Positions 1-9,447 of a DNA stretch of 64,000 bases are shown here, in pieces. This DNA comes from Pirellulales bacterium (lineage in GTDB: Bacteria; Planctomycetota; Planctomycetia; Pirellulales; JAEUIK01): positions 62,001 through 126,000 of the forward strand of contig JAIBBY010000005.1 in assembly GCA_019694455.1 (NCBI GenBank). The letters run 5' to 3'. Position numbers and translations under genes: made by a program. The notes beneath the pieces were generated by a model, which did not search any database, was not told the DNA's origin, and worked only from the letters and a program-made list of their open reading frames with translations. Position 1 is the stretch's first letter. Every line of letters starts with the position of its first letter.

Positions 1-1
1 G

Positions 2-127
2 GAGCGGGCGCTGACGGAGATGATCGACTCCGACGGCCCCTACTTGCTCGACGTGCAGGTGCCGTATCAGGAGCATGTGCTGCCGATGATACCGTCGGGC
101 ATGACCGTGAAGGACATGATTAAGTAG
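2..127 (+). CDS. ilvB: Acetolactate synthase large subunit, C-terminal end (partial)
   Basis: The window opens inside this gene; only the last 41 codons before TAG are present. The tail reads [17 protein letters not shown] and then KDMI, which matches the conserved C-terminus of the thiamine-diphosphate-dependent acetolactate synthase catalytic subunit (valine/isoleucine biosynthesis, pyruvate to 2-acetolactate). The match is a short but characteristic block. Related ThDP enzymes have similar tails, so the assignment is probable rather than certain. A branched-chain aminotransferase-like gene lies about 51 kb away on the other strand and is not part of this operon. Confidence 0.72.
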   Translation, partial: ERALTEMIDSDGPYLLDVQVPYQEHVLPMIPSGMTVKDMIK

Positions 128-160
128 ATCCAGGCACTAGCCGGGTTGTGGCTGTTTGCG

Positions 161-766
161 CTAGGGAACGCCCGCTGTGGCGGCGGCGGTTTGCACCACG
201 GGAGGCGGATCCGCCTTCTCGTCGGAAGAGGTGTTTGAAGTATCGGCGGCAGTGGCTCGGTCTCGCCGGGCCAAGAGCGGTCCGCGTTGGCGCTGACGCT
301 TCTTCCACCGGAGTAGGCGCGAGTCGGCCATGACCTCCTGACCTTCGATCACATGCACGCTTTCGACGTAGTAATTGGCGTCGTAAGAGACTTCAACCTT
401 GACAGGTGTGCCGTCGGCCATGATCTCGATAGGGGTGCCGGCCGCTTCCCAAAGGCCCGCTGTTAGAAAATCTGCGGTGGCGTGCCCCATGGCACGTAAC
501 GCCTTGGCGCCTTTGGAATAGCCTTGCTTGAAGGCGAAAACGTCAGTGGTGCCGCCGTCACGTTCTTCGGTCCAAACTGGCGCGCCGAGTTCGGCAATGA
601 CATGCGTGCGCGGTACACCATCGGTGAGCACGGAGAGGTCACGCTTCGATGGCTGATGCGCCGCCTTCATGACGGCGCAGCCTGAACCCGCGGCAAGTAG
701 CCAACAGCAAGTGGCCCAGACGCCTAAGACCCGGACCAGCGACAAACGACCCATCCGTGGCGGCAT
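161..766 (-). CDS. Hypothetical lipoprotein
   Basis: The protein has 201 residues. It starts with basic residues, a hydrophobic segment and LLAAGSGC, a plausible lipobox, so it is probably exported and lipid-anchored with the Cys near residue 30. The mature part has a conserved-looking mixed region up to about residue 150, then a highly basic stretch (RWKKRQRQR) and a Ser/Thr/Pro-rich tail. A second ATG five codons in (754) would still keep the signal peptide. It converges on the partial ilvB gene and has no evident operon partner. I do not recognise the family. The export call is well supported and the function is unknown. Confidence 0.72.
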   Translation of the reverse strand: MPPRMGRLSLVRVLGVWATCCWLLAAGSGCAVMKAAHQPSKRDLSVLTDGVPRTHVIAELGAPVWTEERDGGTTDVFAFKQGYSKGAKALRAMGHATADFLTAGLWEAAGTPIEIMADGTPVKVEVSYDANYYVESVHVIEGQEVMADSRLLRWKKRQRQRGPLLARRDRATAADTSNTSSDEKADPPPVVQTAAATAGVP

Positions 767-959
767 GCGCTACCCGCTAACGACGCCGAGACACCTTCGA
801 GAGCGCGGCAGATTACAAAACCGCGCCGATGCAATCCAGTGCGCGCGGACGTTTTCCGCCCTTAGTTATCGGTTGATCTAATAGCGGTAGTTGAACACCG
901 CTAGCACGACAACTGGCGGGAATCCGACGCGTCGGCAAGCCAGGCAATTAGGGCAAACA

Positions 960-2528
960 CTACGGCGCGGGACGAGCCCAGTCGGGTAATCCGTGCAGGC
1001 TAACACCAAGGGCCGGGACGCCAATTACAAATACAAACAGCACAATCGCCAACACGCAGACCAGATCGAGCCACAGGCCAGCCCACAGCATTTGGCGGGC
1101 GGAGATACGGCCCGTGCCGTAGGCAATGGCGTTGGGCGCGGTAGCCACCGGCAGCATAAAGCCGCAACTGGCGGCCAGCGCGGCCGGCAGCATCAAGAGG
1201 CGCGGATCGCATTCGATGCTCTGCGCCAACGAGGCCATGACGGGCAAGGTGATGTTCACGCAGGCGATGTTGCTGGTGAGTTCCGACAGCAATGTGACCC
1301 CAAGCGCGAGCACGATCGCGATGACGACCGGCGACATGCCAACGAGTCGGTCGCCGATGGCGCCGCCCAGGTATTTGTCGAGCCCGGTGTGGGCCATGCC
1401 TTGCGCTAGCGCCAACCCACCTCCAAATAGGAGCAACACACCCCAAGGAACATCGGTTGCGCGCCTCCATTCCAAAAGGGGGCGACCGACTAGTCGATCG
1501 CGCGGAATGATGAAACAGACGAGCGCCATGAAGACGGCGATGGTGGCGTCGTCGACCGGTTCGGCGCCGCTGGAAGACTTGCCCCAGCCGATCAAGGGCG
1601 CCCAGCCCCAGCCGGCGAGCGGTTCGCGAAAGACCCATAACAGCGCGGTGATCACGAAGATGGCGCCGGCGCGCCATTCGACGGGGCGCAGCGGGCCGAG
1701 CCGAGCGCGTTCGATGGCAATCATTTCGTGGCCGCCGACACTTTCGTTGCCGACAGGGAACAGCAGCTTGGCCAAGAGCGCCCAGCAAAGGACGAGCAAG
1801 GTGAGCGACAATGGTGCGGCCATGAGCATCCAGCCGCCAAAGGTAATGGGCGGGGCGCGCTCTCCCAGGGTGGCGATATATAGTTCCTTGAACAGCACGT
1901 TGGTAGGGGTGCCGATCAGAGTGGCCATACCGCCGAGGCTAGCGGCGTAGGCCACACCAAGCATGAGCGCCGTGCCAAAGCGGCGGCGCAGCGCTTCGTC
2001 GGCGACACAAGCGTCGACATGGGTCATCAGACTGGTGGCGATGGGGAGCATCAGGATGGTGGTGGCGGTGTTCGACATCCACATCGATAAAAGGCCCGTC
2101 GCGAGGATCATGCCAAGGATCAATCTCGATGCGCCGCCGCCAACCCAGGCTATGACGGCTAGCGCCAAGCGGCGGTGGAGACCGCTTTCCTCCACCGCCA
2201 ACGCGATGAGAAAGCCGCCCAGAAATAGAAACAAAAGTCGATTGCCGTAAGCGGCCGCCACATCGCGGGCTGGCGCAAGATCGAGCAGTGGAAACAACAC
2301 GAGCGGCAACAGGCCGGTAACTGCCACGGGAATCGCTTCTGTGACCCACCAAAGCGCCATGAGTGCCGTGACAGCGGCCACAGCGTTGAGCGCCGGGCGA
2401 GCGGGATCGAGCAGCCAGCCCGAACGTTGCCCCCAGAGAAGCGCCACGCAAAGCATTGGACCCGTAAAGAGGCCAAACCAGCCCAGCGGCGTGCGATGGT
2501 CAGGAGCGCCTTCGGACACAAGCGGCAC
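960..2528 (-). CDS. SLC13 (DASS) family anion:sodium symporter
   Basis: This is a 522-aa inner-membrane carrier of the divalent anion:Na+ symporter family, whose members import dicarboxylates, citrate, sulfate or phosphate with Na+. It has about a dozen hydrophobic segments, and the two SNT-type substrate/Na+ motifs are visible: MWMSNTATTILMLPIA in the first half and LTSNIACVNITLPV in the second. The length is normal for the family. The start is GTG, 7 bases after the stop of the ferredoxin-like gene, so the two are probably co-transcribed. The substrate cannot be read from sequence alone. The ferredoxin partner does not indicate one either. Confidence 0.9.
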   Translation of the reverse strand: MPLVSEGAPDHRTPLGWFGLFTGPMLCVALLWGQRSGWLLDPARPALNAVAAVTALMALWWVTEAIPVAVTGLLPLVLFPLLDLAPARDVAAAYGNRLLFLFLGGFLIALAVEESGLHRRLALAVIAWVGGGASRLILGMILATGLLSMWMSNTATTILMLPIATSLMTHVDACVADEALRRRFGTALMLGVAYAASLGGMATLIGTPTNVLFKELYIATLGERAPPITFGGWMLMAAPLSLTLLVLCWALLAKLLFPVGNESVGGHEMIAIERARLGPLRPVEWRAGAIFVITALLWVFREPLAGWGWAPLIGWGKSSSGAEPVDDATIAVFMALVCFIIPRDRLVGRPLLEWRRATDVPWGVLLLFGGGLALAQGMAHTGLDKYLGGAIGDRLVGMSPVVIAIVLALGVTLLSELTSNIACVNITLPVMASLAQSIECDPRLLMLPAALAASCGFMLPVATAPNAIAYGTGRISARQMLWAGLWLDLVCVLAIVLFVFVIGVPALGVSLHGLPDWARPAP

Positions 2529-2535
2529 TCCGCGT

Positions 2536-2898
2536 TTAGTGATCTGTCGGCGGCGTCGAACCGCGCCCGCGCGTGTTCAGCAAACTTTCATCAATTACGA
2601 GATCGTCCAGCACACGACCGCCGATCAATGTTTCTTCCACGATCCGAGGCACGTCGGCGGGTGTGACGTGACCATACCAAATCCCTTGTGGATAAATAAC
2701 CACGGTCGGCCCCAGTTCACATTGTTCCAGGCAGCCCGACTTGCAGGCTCGCACCAGCGGCCCGAGACTGCGGCGCTTGATCTCGCTTTGAAAGGCGTTT
2801 CGCAGAGCATCGGACGCGTCGGGGTTGCAGCAGCCGCGTGGATGACTGGTTTCGCGCGTGTTGCAGCAGACGAACAAGAGACTCTGAAAACGCGGCAT
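2536..2898 (-). CDS. Thioredoxin-like [2Fe-2S] ferredoxin
   Basis: The 120-aa product matches the Shethna/thioredoxin-like [2Fe-2S] ferredoxins. It has a Cys near the first strand (C11), another at C23/C24, then ACKSGCLEQCELGP with C56 and C60, and a typical VVIYPQGIWY strand. These four Cys positions would hold the cluster. A longer reading frame exists to 2964, but the ATG at 2898 shares its A with the upstream gene's TGA stop (TGATG), which argues for coupled translation from 2898. It sits between a small membrane protein and an SLC13 carrier. Its redox partner is unknown. Confidence 0.86.
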   Translation of the reverse strand: MPRFQSLLFVCCNTRETSHPRGCCNPDASDALRNAFQSEIKRRSLGPLVRACKSGCLEQCELGPTVVIYPQGIWYGHVTPADVPRIVEETLIGGRVLDDLVIDESLLNTRGRGSTPPTDH

Positions 2899-3101
2899 CA
2901 GAGCCACCGAGCGACGAGGTATAGCAAGACGAACAAGAGCGACAGAAAGAAGATCGTCCACCAAGCCATCCGAGCGGCGCGCGGCAGGATGTCTTCCATG
3001 TGCTCCAAGCGCGTGCCGGCGTAGACGAGGCTGATGCTGACGATCAGCGGCAACGCGTACCAGAGATCGGCGACATGACTAGCCAATAGTGGCGTGACCA
3101 T
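2898..3101 (-). CDS. Small two-helix membrane protein
   Basis: This 67-aa protein has two clear hydrophobic segments (about residues 10-28 and 46-65) separated by a charged loop (RLEHMEDILPRAARMAW). It looks like a small inner-membrane protein with both ends on the same side. The stop codon overlaps the next gene's start by one base, and the upstream gene ends 12 bases away, so it is an internal operon member. No family is recognised. Translational coupling on both sides is the main argument that it is real. Confidence 0.68.
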   Translation of the reverse strand: MVTPLLASHVADLWYALPLIVSISLVYAGTRLEHMEDILPRAARMAWWTIFFLSLLFVLLYLVARWL

Positions 3102-3113
3102 TTCGAACGGCTC

Positions 3114-3737
3114 CTAAGACCCCTTGCCGGCGCTCGGCGCGTCTTGCTCAGAATCTGCATCCGGTTGCTTACGGCGGAGGGCGAAAGCGGGACCTGCCCA
3201 GGCGTCGTAGATGACAAGCATATTCAAGAGGCCCGCGATCATGGTATAGACCGAGCCCAGCTCGAAATAGCGATTCAAGTTTTTGTGCAGCAGATGCAGT
3301 TCGTTGGAGCCGTCGGCGTTATACGAAGGAGGCGCCATGAAGCGAGAATCGCCGAATAGCGGTTTCTTGCCGGCGCGTACTCGCTGCCATTGAATTACGG
3401 CCGGCGCGGCGGGTAGCCCCACGCCAACTTGCGAGAGAAAATGCCAGCGATTCTCTTGGGGACCCCAAGCAGCGTAGACGACACGCCCTTGTCCCAAGAC
3501 AAGGCCAAATATGAAGATCGACAAGATACAGACGGAAAACATCACCCCCTTGGCGGGACGGCCTTGATAGATGTGCCCCAGGCCAGGGATGAGCCAAGCC
3601 AGCAGGGCGGCGGTTGCCGGATTGCGCAGGGCAATTGCTTGCCGCAGGTCGGCGCCGTCTGATGTTGAATCGGTCGATGCGGTGCTGGTGGCCGATGGAA
3701 TCGCCAAGTTTCGCTCACAGATTGAGTAATGCCGCAA
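3114..3737 (-). CDS. TM2-like / DUF6677-type membrane protein
   Basis: The protein has up to 207 residues. After a Ser/Thr-rich N-terminus comes AALLAWLIPGLGHIYQGRPAKG, the Gly-rich turn of TM2-type proteins, followed by a hydrophobic helix, a soluble stretch and another helix near the C-terminus. It resembles planctomycete DUF6677 proteins; that name is from memory. It is first in the operon with the small membrane protein, ferredoxin and SLC13 carrier. The start is uncertain: 3737 is a TTG without a good ribosome-binding site, and an in-frame TTG at 3707 is equally plausible. Function is unknown. Confidence 0.75.
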   Translation of the reverse strand: MRHYSICERNLAIPSATSTASTDSTSDGADLRQAIALRNPATAALLAWLIPGLGHIYQGRPAKGVMFSVCILSIFIFGLVLGQGRVVYAAWGPQENRWHFLSQVGVGLPAAPAVIQWQRVRAGKKPLFGDSRFMAPPSYNADGSNELHLLHKNLNRYFELGSVYTMIAGLLNMLVIYDAWAGPAFALRRKQPDADSEQDAPSAGKGS

Positions 3738-3825
3738 TAACTACGTTCTGCCGTGCAAGCCATCGATTGTATGCGACGCCGGCGGCTTGGCCAGTCTTTG
3801 GTGGCGTATCACGAATTATTCGCTA

Positions 3826-4959
3826 TTACCGCTCGGATCTTGGCGATTTCAAAGTAGCCGCATGACGCACAATTTCGAGAAACTTCGGCGACCACTCTGA
3901 CCAGCGATACCTTTGGGCACGCTGGCGGCCGAGACCAATTAATCGCTCGCGCAACTCCGGCTCTTCGAGTCGCTTGACGGCCGCGGCCAACTCTTCTGCG
4001 TGGCCAGGCGAAAATAGCAAGGCGGCGTCGCCTGCGTATTCTTCAAACGCGCCGATCCGTGTGGCGACCACTGGACAGCCAACGGCCATCGCTTCGATCA
4101 GGGTGAGGCCGCTCGATTCCAGTCGACTGCTGGCCACGAGGCAAAAAGCGGCGCGCAAACGCGCGTTCAATTGGTGGCGATCGAGAAATCCCAGCCAGTC
4201 GATGTGCGCGGCGACTCCAAGTTGCTCGGCCAGTTGCCGGACCGGCGCCCAATCGGCACGACCGGCGCTGCCGGCGAACTCGAGCCGCCAATCGAACATT
4301 GGAGCGGCGCCGCGAAGCTGAGCCAGCGCACAGACCAAGGTGAGGTTGTCTTTGTGTGGATTGGCGCTTTGCACCGCCAGCAGCGTGCGTGTATCACTGG
4401 TCGGAGCCGAACTTACTGGGGCGCCCACTCTGACGTCGTCCAGGCAGTTGGGAACTACGTGATAGCGCGACGAGGAATCCGGAACGAACTGCTCGGCCTG
4501 CGTGCGTAGAAATTGCGAGACAAAGACATTCGCCGCGGCGCGATGAAGCGCGCGACGCGCGGCGCGATCGCGCAGCCGATCGCGCCAACCTCGGCCCGCT
4601 GCAATGCCGAGTTCGGGGGTCATGAATCGCCACAGGTTGTGATGATGCACCACCTGCGGGCAGGATACTCCCGACAGGTAGTGATTGTTGTTGATGAGCA
4701 CGTCGACGTGATGGTCGCGCAGCCAGAATCCTGTGAAGAATCGCTGCCAGACGGCACGCGAAATGGGGCCGCGCCGCGCTGCGTTTGATTCAACATGGAT
4801 GTCAAGCTGGAGATCGTGAAGTGTTTGAATGGTCTGCGGCACACTGGCGAGCACCATCAACTCCACGTCATCCGCGCGGCGCCACGCCCGGAGCAATCCA
4901 GCGAGCACCGTGAGGGCGCCGCCGGGCCTGGTGGTCATTGCATTGATCGCGATCCGCAT
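3826..4959 (-). CDS. Family 4 glycosyltransferase
   Basis: This is a 377-aa GT-B-fold glycosyltransferase that would transfer a sugar from a nucleotide-sugar donor to a lipid- or polysaccharide-type acceptor on the cytoplasmic face of the membrane. The N-domain begins MRIAINAMTTRPGGAL with the Gly-rich acceptor loop. The C-domain carries SRLESSGLTLIEAMAVGCPVVA, the standard E-x7-E nucleotide-sugar motif of GT4 enzymes. Length is typical. It is on the minus strand just downstream of the unknown gene at 5004-5330 and is not clearly in an operon. The acceptor and sugar are not predictable. Confidence 0.9.
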   Translation of the reverse strand: MRIAINAMTTRPGGALTVLAGLLRAWRRADDVELMVLASVPQTIQTLHDLQLDIHVESNAARRGPISRAVWQRFFTGFWLRDHHVDVLINNNHYLSGVSCPQVVHHHNLWRFMTPELGIAAGRGWRDRLRDRAARRALHRAAANVFVSQFLRTQAEQFVPDSSSRYHVVPNCLDDVRVGAPVSSAPTSDTRTLLAVQSANPHKDNLTLVCALAQLRGAAPMFDWRLEFAGSAGRADWAPVRQLAEQLGVAAHIDWLGFLDRHQLNARLRAAFCLVASSRLESSGLTLIEAMAVGCPVVATRIGAFEEYAGDAALLFSPGHAEELAAAVKRLEEPELRERLIGLGRQRAQRYRWSEWSPKFLEIVRHAATLKSPRSER

Positions 4960-5003
4960 ATTGATTTTCAGCCAAGCTAGCCGGAGAGAGATTCAATGAG
5001 AAC

Positions 5004-5330
5004 TCATGCCGGCAATTCGCCAAGCTCCTGCAGCACGCGCCGCAATTCAAAAACATGGCTGCCCGACTCAGCCGTCGGATTGAGAACTGCATAGCGCAGT
5101 CCAGAGCGATAGACGAGCTTCAGCACTTGGACCAGCTCAGCGCGAGGGGGGCGCGACGCGCGCCATTGTTCGCCGCCCGCCGCCGCTGAACAATGCTGAT
5201 TGGCCGCAGTTTCGGTGAGAAACATCGCCAACGCACCGGCGCCGTCGGGCAATGTCCACAACGCGCACTCGATCGCCGATGCGCCCACTCGATACAAGAG
5301 ATAGGGTTCGAACTCGTCGTTACTAGCCAT
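5004..5330 (-). CDS. Hypothetical protein
   Basis: The 108-aa soluble protein contains a patterned alpha/beta stretch (EPYLLYRVGASAIECALWTL, then a helical C-terminus ending VLQELGELPA). I do not recognise it. An in-frame start at 5387 would overlap the stop of the large upstream gene by 11 bases. The ATG at 5330 has a modest GAGAA purine tract upstream and is preferred. It follows the 1296-aa gene by 46 bases on the same strand, so the two may be co-expressed. Confidence 0.6.
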   Translation of the reverse strand: MASNDEFEPYLLYRVGASAIECALWTLPDGAGALAMFLTETAANQHCSAAAGGEQWRASRPPRAELVQVLKLVYRSGLRYAVLNPTAESGSHVFELRRVLQELGELPA

Positions 5331-5376
5331 GGCGTTCTCGTGGTCGCAGTTAAGCAAGGCATGAGAAGACGGTCGA

Positions 5377-8300
5377 TTATTCGGCATCAGCGTCGAACGC
5401 GTCGATCCGCGACATCACTTCATCGTATGTCAGCGGAATTTGCGAGAACATGCGAGATCCGGAATGTGCCACGTTGCCGGACTCACGTTGCGCGATCGCT
5501 TGCCCTGCCTCGCGTTCCAAGGCGTGAAGCCACGAGGGAAGCTCGAGCCCCGATCCGGTGGGGTCCTGGGTGAACCGTTCGAGTTCCTGTTCCAGGCTGG
5601 CAAAAGCAGCGGACCGTTCCGATGGATCCTCGGCCGTAGCGGAAACCCGCAGCAACGCTCGCATACGATCAAGCACTAGCGGAGCGACAAACCGTTCGGC
5701 GATGCGATCGGCAACGCTGGGCAAGCGAATGCCAAATTTGCGCTCTAATTCGGCCAAGCGGCGAAGATGCCAGTCAGCGGCTTGCTCGGTCTTGCCGCGG
5801 AATCCGCGTTGCCATATTTCAGCGGCTTCGTGCAGCTGCGAGCCAACGAGCACCTCGTGCGTAAAAAGCACCGGGCGCAGGTTCCAAAGGACACGTTCGT
5901 AACGGACTTTGAGGCGGAGAAAATCGAGCAGGATGTACAGCAATCCCCCCTTGTCGGACTGAGTGGCGATGTGGTTGTAGTCCTTGTACTCGCCATAGTG
6001 CTCCAGGATCGCCTCGCAGATCAACTCGATGTGCTCCGCCGCCTCGCTGCGTGGCATACGCCCGTCGAGGTCGTCGAGAATCGCCCAGCGATCGTCGTCG
6101 TCGCGGTCCTGCTGCGCGACAAGCCAGCTTTCGACCCCTTGCTGTAAAATGCCGCGCAGGTTACCCACATGAAAAAACGACTGTGTGAACAAGTCGTCGC
6201 CGTAGCGCTGAATGAACTCGACCAGCCGATCCCATTGTTTGGGCTCTGCCACTTTTTCCAGCACGGACAGACGGAGCGAACGGCTATGCAGCAGCCAACG
6301 TTTGAGCAGCTTTTCGGTTAACGGTTCGAGACACTCGACGAGTCGCTCGGCACGTTCGGCGCCGACGGCCCATAGTTGCGAGGCGTCGACCACGCTCTGC
6401 ACGAGTGCGCAGAGCCCCAGGCGAAACAGGCGATCGAACTCGCTCACCGCGCCCCGGCCCACGGGGTGGCGCATCTCCATATTCTGGCTGGTCTTGAGCA
6501 GATCGCACGTTTCTTGAATCAGTCCGAGACGCGGCAATGCAGTCACGACATCGGCCACAGAGCGCTGCAACTGCTGTGAGCGCAACACCTGATCTGGCGC
6601 GCCGCCCGTGGCCAATGGGCGATATAGCAATGGTAGTTGTCCCAACTGTCGGCAAAGCATTTGCGCCTCCGGCCGGGCAGCGACTGCGTCACGCCGCAAG
6701 ATGTGCCCCAAAAGGGCGCCCAGAGAATCTTGCCAGCATTCTCGCGGCATCGTCGTGCCGCCAGCGCTCAGCCGGGCAGTTAGCCAACGACGAGCATCGC
6801 TCCAGTCAATCACCACTCCGGCAACTCGATCCATCAAGGAAAGTTGCGCCATTCGCAGGCGATCGAAGTCGAGCAGCGATTCGCGAGAGCTTTCAGGAGA
6901 GGGAATGGATCGAGAATAAACCGATTGCAATAAGCGCGTAAGCGCCTGTTCGGTGGCCAGGGCATGCTCGTGCCAAGCGGCCAACACTTCGCGCGATTCA
7001 GCGTTGGCGGCGAACGAGGAATCGAGTCGCTCGCTGGCGGCCAAAGCGCGCCACAACCTGGCAATCATGGATAAGTACGCGAGATGATCGCCGAGGCGTT
7101 CCGTCTCGGCATTGAACTCGGATTCGCTGGCGCCTCCCTGCGACTCGATCAGCGAACCCTCATTGCCGTCGGCGGCGCTATCGCGGTAGACCATGCCTTC
7201 GTAGGCCGCTTGAAAAGTCGGTCCATCGGCTTCGACTTCTTCGTCTTCCACATCGACCACTTCGACCCGCTGCTCCGGCGCGGCACTGGTTGGCGCATTC
7301 CATAAATCCTCGGCGTTGGCTTCCAAAAAGTCGAAAAATCGCTGAATAAGTCGCCAGCGATCGAGTGATTCCAGATCGTCTTGGCCGAGCACATCCTGTA
7401 CCCATCGTGTGGCTGGGATGGCGAACGCGTGATCGCGCTCAGCGAGCGGCGCCCGCGCATGTTGACTGGCCCACTGCACCAATAGCGCCATGGCGGGCAT
7501 CCGCCGTCCGCCGTCGATAAGCGATTCGGCCAGCAATGCGTAAGCCTTGGCTGATTGTGCTTGCACGAGGTGCTCGCGCCACCAAGCCACCTGATTTGCC
7601 GCTTCGCCCGCGGCGCGAGCGGCGGCCAAGGCGCCGGCCACTTGCTGGGTAGATTGCCAGCCGGCACGACCGGCTATGTGCTCCAGACCGCTGATATCGA
7701 GGGTGGCGAAACGGTCCCACCATTCGGCCAAGTCGCGATGCTGCGTTGAAAGTCGCTCATTCGCTTCATTGTCGCCGGCGATTGCCGCGCGACATTGCAG
7801 GCGAGCATAGAGCTGAAACATCTGACGCACCAATTCGAGCAAGTCATCGACCCGATGATCGTGAATGGTGTTTTCAAGCGCGGAGAAGATGCTGAAATTA
7901 CCTTGAAATCCGAGTATGTTCCAAGGATCGATCAACGCGCCGCAAGCGATGCCGCGAGAGAGCAAATCGCGAGCCGCCGAGAGGTTGTCGCCCGCGGCTG
8001 ATAATTCGCCGCGCGCCACTTCTGCTTGCGCCGCGATCAGGCGAATTTGAATCTCGCAGCGCAGGCGAGCGGACGCCACGGGTACGGCCTGCGCCTGCCG
8101 ACGAGCCGCTTCTGGATATCCGATACGCGAGAACAACATCGCCAGATGGACGTGCTGTAACTGCTGAGCGCGGCAACGCGCAAGCTGGTAGTTAAGGTGT
8201 TGCCGGACGGCGCCAAAGGGTTGGCGCAGTCGCGCCGCCTCCGCTTGCAGACGTTCGCCATGCGCTCCTTCAACGCATGCGAGTAGCGACTTGTAGAAGA

Positions 8301-9267
8301 CATCACGATTGCGAGCGATTCGTGGAAGCAGCGTAGCCAAAGTGACTGAGGAGTCGTGCGCGTCGGGGCGGCCGCCGCTCACAGCCGACGCCATGAGGAT
8401 GATTCCGGCGAGCGCAACCGCCGCCTCGAACAGCCGCTGTGTTCGCTGTTCGTCAGGGGACGAGTTTACCCAGGCCAACAGCGCGTCGAGCGCGACCTGT
8501 TGTACTACGAAGCGGCGATACCGCCCTGCGTTGTCGAGGTGATGCGGATCCCAAAGTCCGAATTGATAGTTTGGTCGTTTGCTTGCTGGGTGATCGAAAT
8601 CGAAGGCACGAGGATCGAACGCCAGTTCGTCGAGCAAGTCGGGATTGAAGCCAGCCTCGCGTAGTAGCGATTCGTCGGCGGCGCGCAACAGTGCCAACGT
8701 TTGCTCGATCAGCTTGAGGTAGCGTCCGGTATCGACACCGGCGCCAGCGACAAACAGCGGAACGGGGCGCACGCGTTCGTGGGGATAGGGCTCCATCGGC
8801 CCGGAATGGAGAATGGCGACCGGACGATAACCGACATAATCGTTTAGCTGCCGCAGTGCGCCGGCGACGATACGGTCGGATTCTTCCCAAGGCGCGGCCT
8901 GGGCCAGAATGGCCTCCATGGCCCGGCCAATGAAAAAGGGACGGAACAGTTCTTCCGCTGGCAGATGTCCCAGCAGGTCGCAGTGAAAGGATTGATATTC
9001 GATCAGCAAACGATTGACGAGTGACAGGACGGCCGCCGCCTGGGAGATGTCGTTAAAGGCAGCGGAAGTGCCTTTGAGCCGGGTAAGCTCATCGGAGAGC
9101 AACTGTCCCAATTGCCGCCAGGTTGGTTGGTCTGCGGGCCGGTGAACGCAATGCTCGAACAACAGGTTCAGATTGGCGAGAAACTTGGGATCGCTGGCGC
9201 CGGACGAAAAGTTGAGATACCCGAGCACCTCCGAAATGGCGCGTGTGAGGCGATCTTGGGCCGTCAT
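5377..9267 (-). CDS. Large protein of unknown function (1296 aa)
   Basis: The longest open frame runs to 9576, but that would overlap the divergent exporter gene and gives a low-complexity N-terminus. The ATG at 9267 starts MTAQDRLTRAISEVLGYLNF, which looks like a real protein start. The product is soluble, almost wholly helical by composition (Leu/Ala/Arg/Glu-rich with repeat-like helical pairs), and has no signal peptide or transmembrane segment. An acidic linker (VEVVDVEDEEVEADG) separates an N-terminal half from a C-terminal half that contains several Trp/Arg-rich helices. No catalytic motif or named domain is visible. It could be an alpha-solenoid scaffold. Confidence 0.78.
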   Translation of the reverse strand: MTAQDRLTRAISEVLGYLNFSSGASDPKFLANLNLLFEHCVHRPADQPTWRQLGQLLSDELTRLKGTSAAFNDISQAAAVLSLVNRLLIEYQSFHCDLLGHLPAEELFRPFFIGRAMEAILAQAAPWEESDRIVAGALRQLNDYVGYRPVAILHSGPMEPYPHERVRPVPLFVAGAGVDTGRYLKLIEQTLALLRAADESLLREAGFNPDLLDELAFDPRAFDFDHPASKRPNYQFGLWDPHHLDNAGRYRRFVVQQVALDALLAWVNSSPDEQRTQRLFEAAVALAGIILMASAVSGGRPDAHDSSVTLATLLPRIARNRDVFYKSLLACVEGAHGERLQAEAARLRQPFGAVRQHLNYQLARCRAQQLQHVHLAMLFSRIGYPEAARRQAQAVPVASARLRCEIQIRLIAAQAEVARGELSAAGDNLSAARDLLSRGIACGALIDPWNILGFQGNFSIFSALENTIHDHRVDDLLELVRQMFQLYARLQCRAAIAGDNEANERLSTQHRDLAEWWDRFATLDISGLEHIAGRAGWQSTQQVAGALAAARAAGEAANQVAWWREHLVQAQSAKAYALLAESLIDGGRRMPAMALLVQWASQHARAPLAERDHAFAIPATRWVQDVLGQDDLESLDRWRLIQRFFDFLEANAEDLWNAPTSAAPEQRVEVVDVEDEEVEADGPTFQAAYEGMVYRDSAADGNEGSLIESQGGASESEFNAETERLGDHLAYLSMIARLWRALAASERLDSSFAANAESREVLAAWHEHALATEQALTRLLQSVYSRSIPSPESSRESLLDFDRLRMAQLSLMDRVAGVVIDWSDARRWLTARLSAGGTTMPRECWQDSLGALLGHILRRDAVAARPEAQMLCRQLGQLPLLYRPLATGGAPDQVLRSQQLQRSVADVVTALPRLGLIQETCDLLKTSQNMEMRHPVGRGAVSEFDRLFRLGLCALVQSVVDASQLWAVGAERAERLVECLEPLTEKLLKRWLLHSRSLRLSVLEKVAEPKQWDRLVEFIQRYGDDLFTQSFFHVGNLRGILQQGVESWLVAQQDRDDDDRWAILDDLDGRMPRSEAAEHIELICEAILEHYGEYKDYNHIATQSDKGGLLYILLDFLRLKVRYERVLWNLRPVLFTHEVLVGSQLHEAAEIWQRGFRGKTEQAADWHLRRLAELERKFGIRLPSVADRIAERFVAPLVLDRMRALLRVSATAEDPSERSAAFASLEQELERFTQDPTGSGLELPSWLHALEREAGQAIAQRESGNVAHSGSRMFSQIPLTYDEVMSRIDAFDADAE

Positions 9268-9384
9268 TCGCAGTCCTGGGCCTGGCGGGCATCGGTTTTC
9301 GATCCGTGACGCCGCCCATCCTACGCCGCGTTGTGGCGAATGGTCTAGGGCGTCGCGGCAGGGGCTGGTTCGCTGCGACTCGTC

Positions 9385-9414
9385 TTTGCAGGGGGGTACC
9401 CGGCCAACTAAGAT
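9385..9414 (+). promoter_or_regulatory. Possible promoter for the DevBCA-type operon
   Basis: TTTGCA at 9385-9390 and TAAGAT at 9409-9414 are separated by 18 bases. Each hexamer matches 4 of 6 positions of the sigma-70 consensus. The site ends 33 bases before the GTG start of the fusion-protein gene and lies in the 180-base divergent gap with the 1296-aa gene. The match is modest, so this is a candidate only. Confidence 0.35.
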
Positions 9415-9447
9415 AGCCAACGCCGTAAATCGTTGTGGAGCCGTACT

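Noticed and set aside
1126-1950. 274-codon plus-strand frame within the SLC13 gene
   Set aside because: It is antisense to a well-supported carrier with both SNT motifs.
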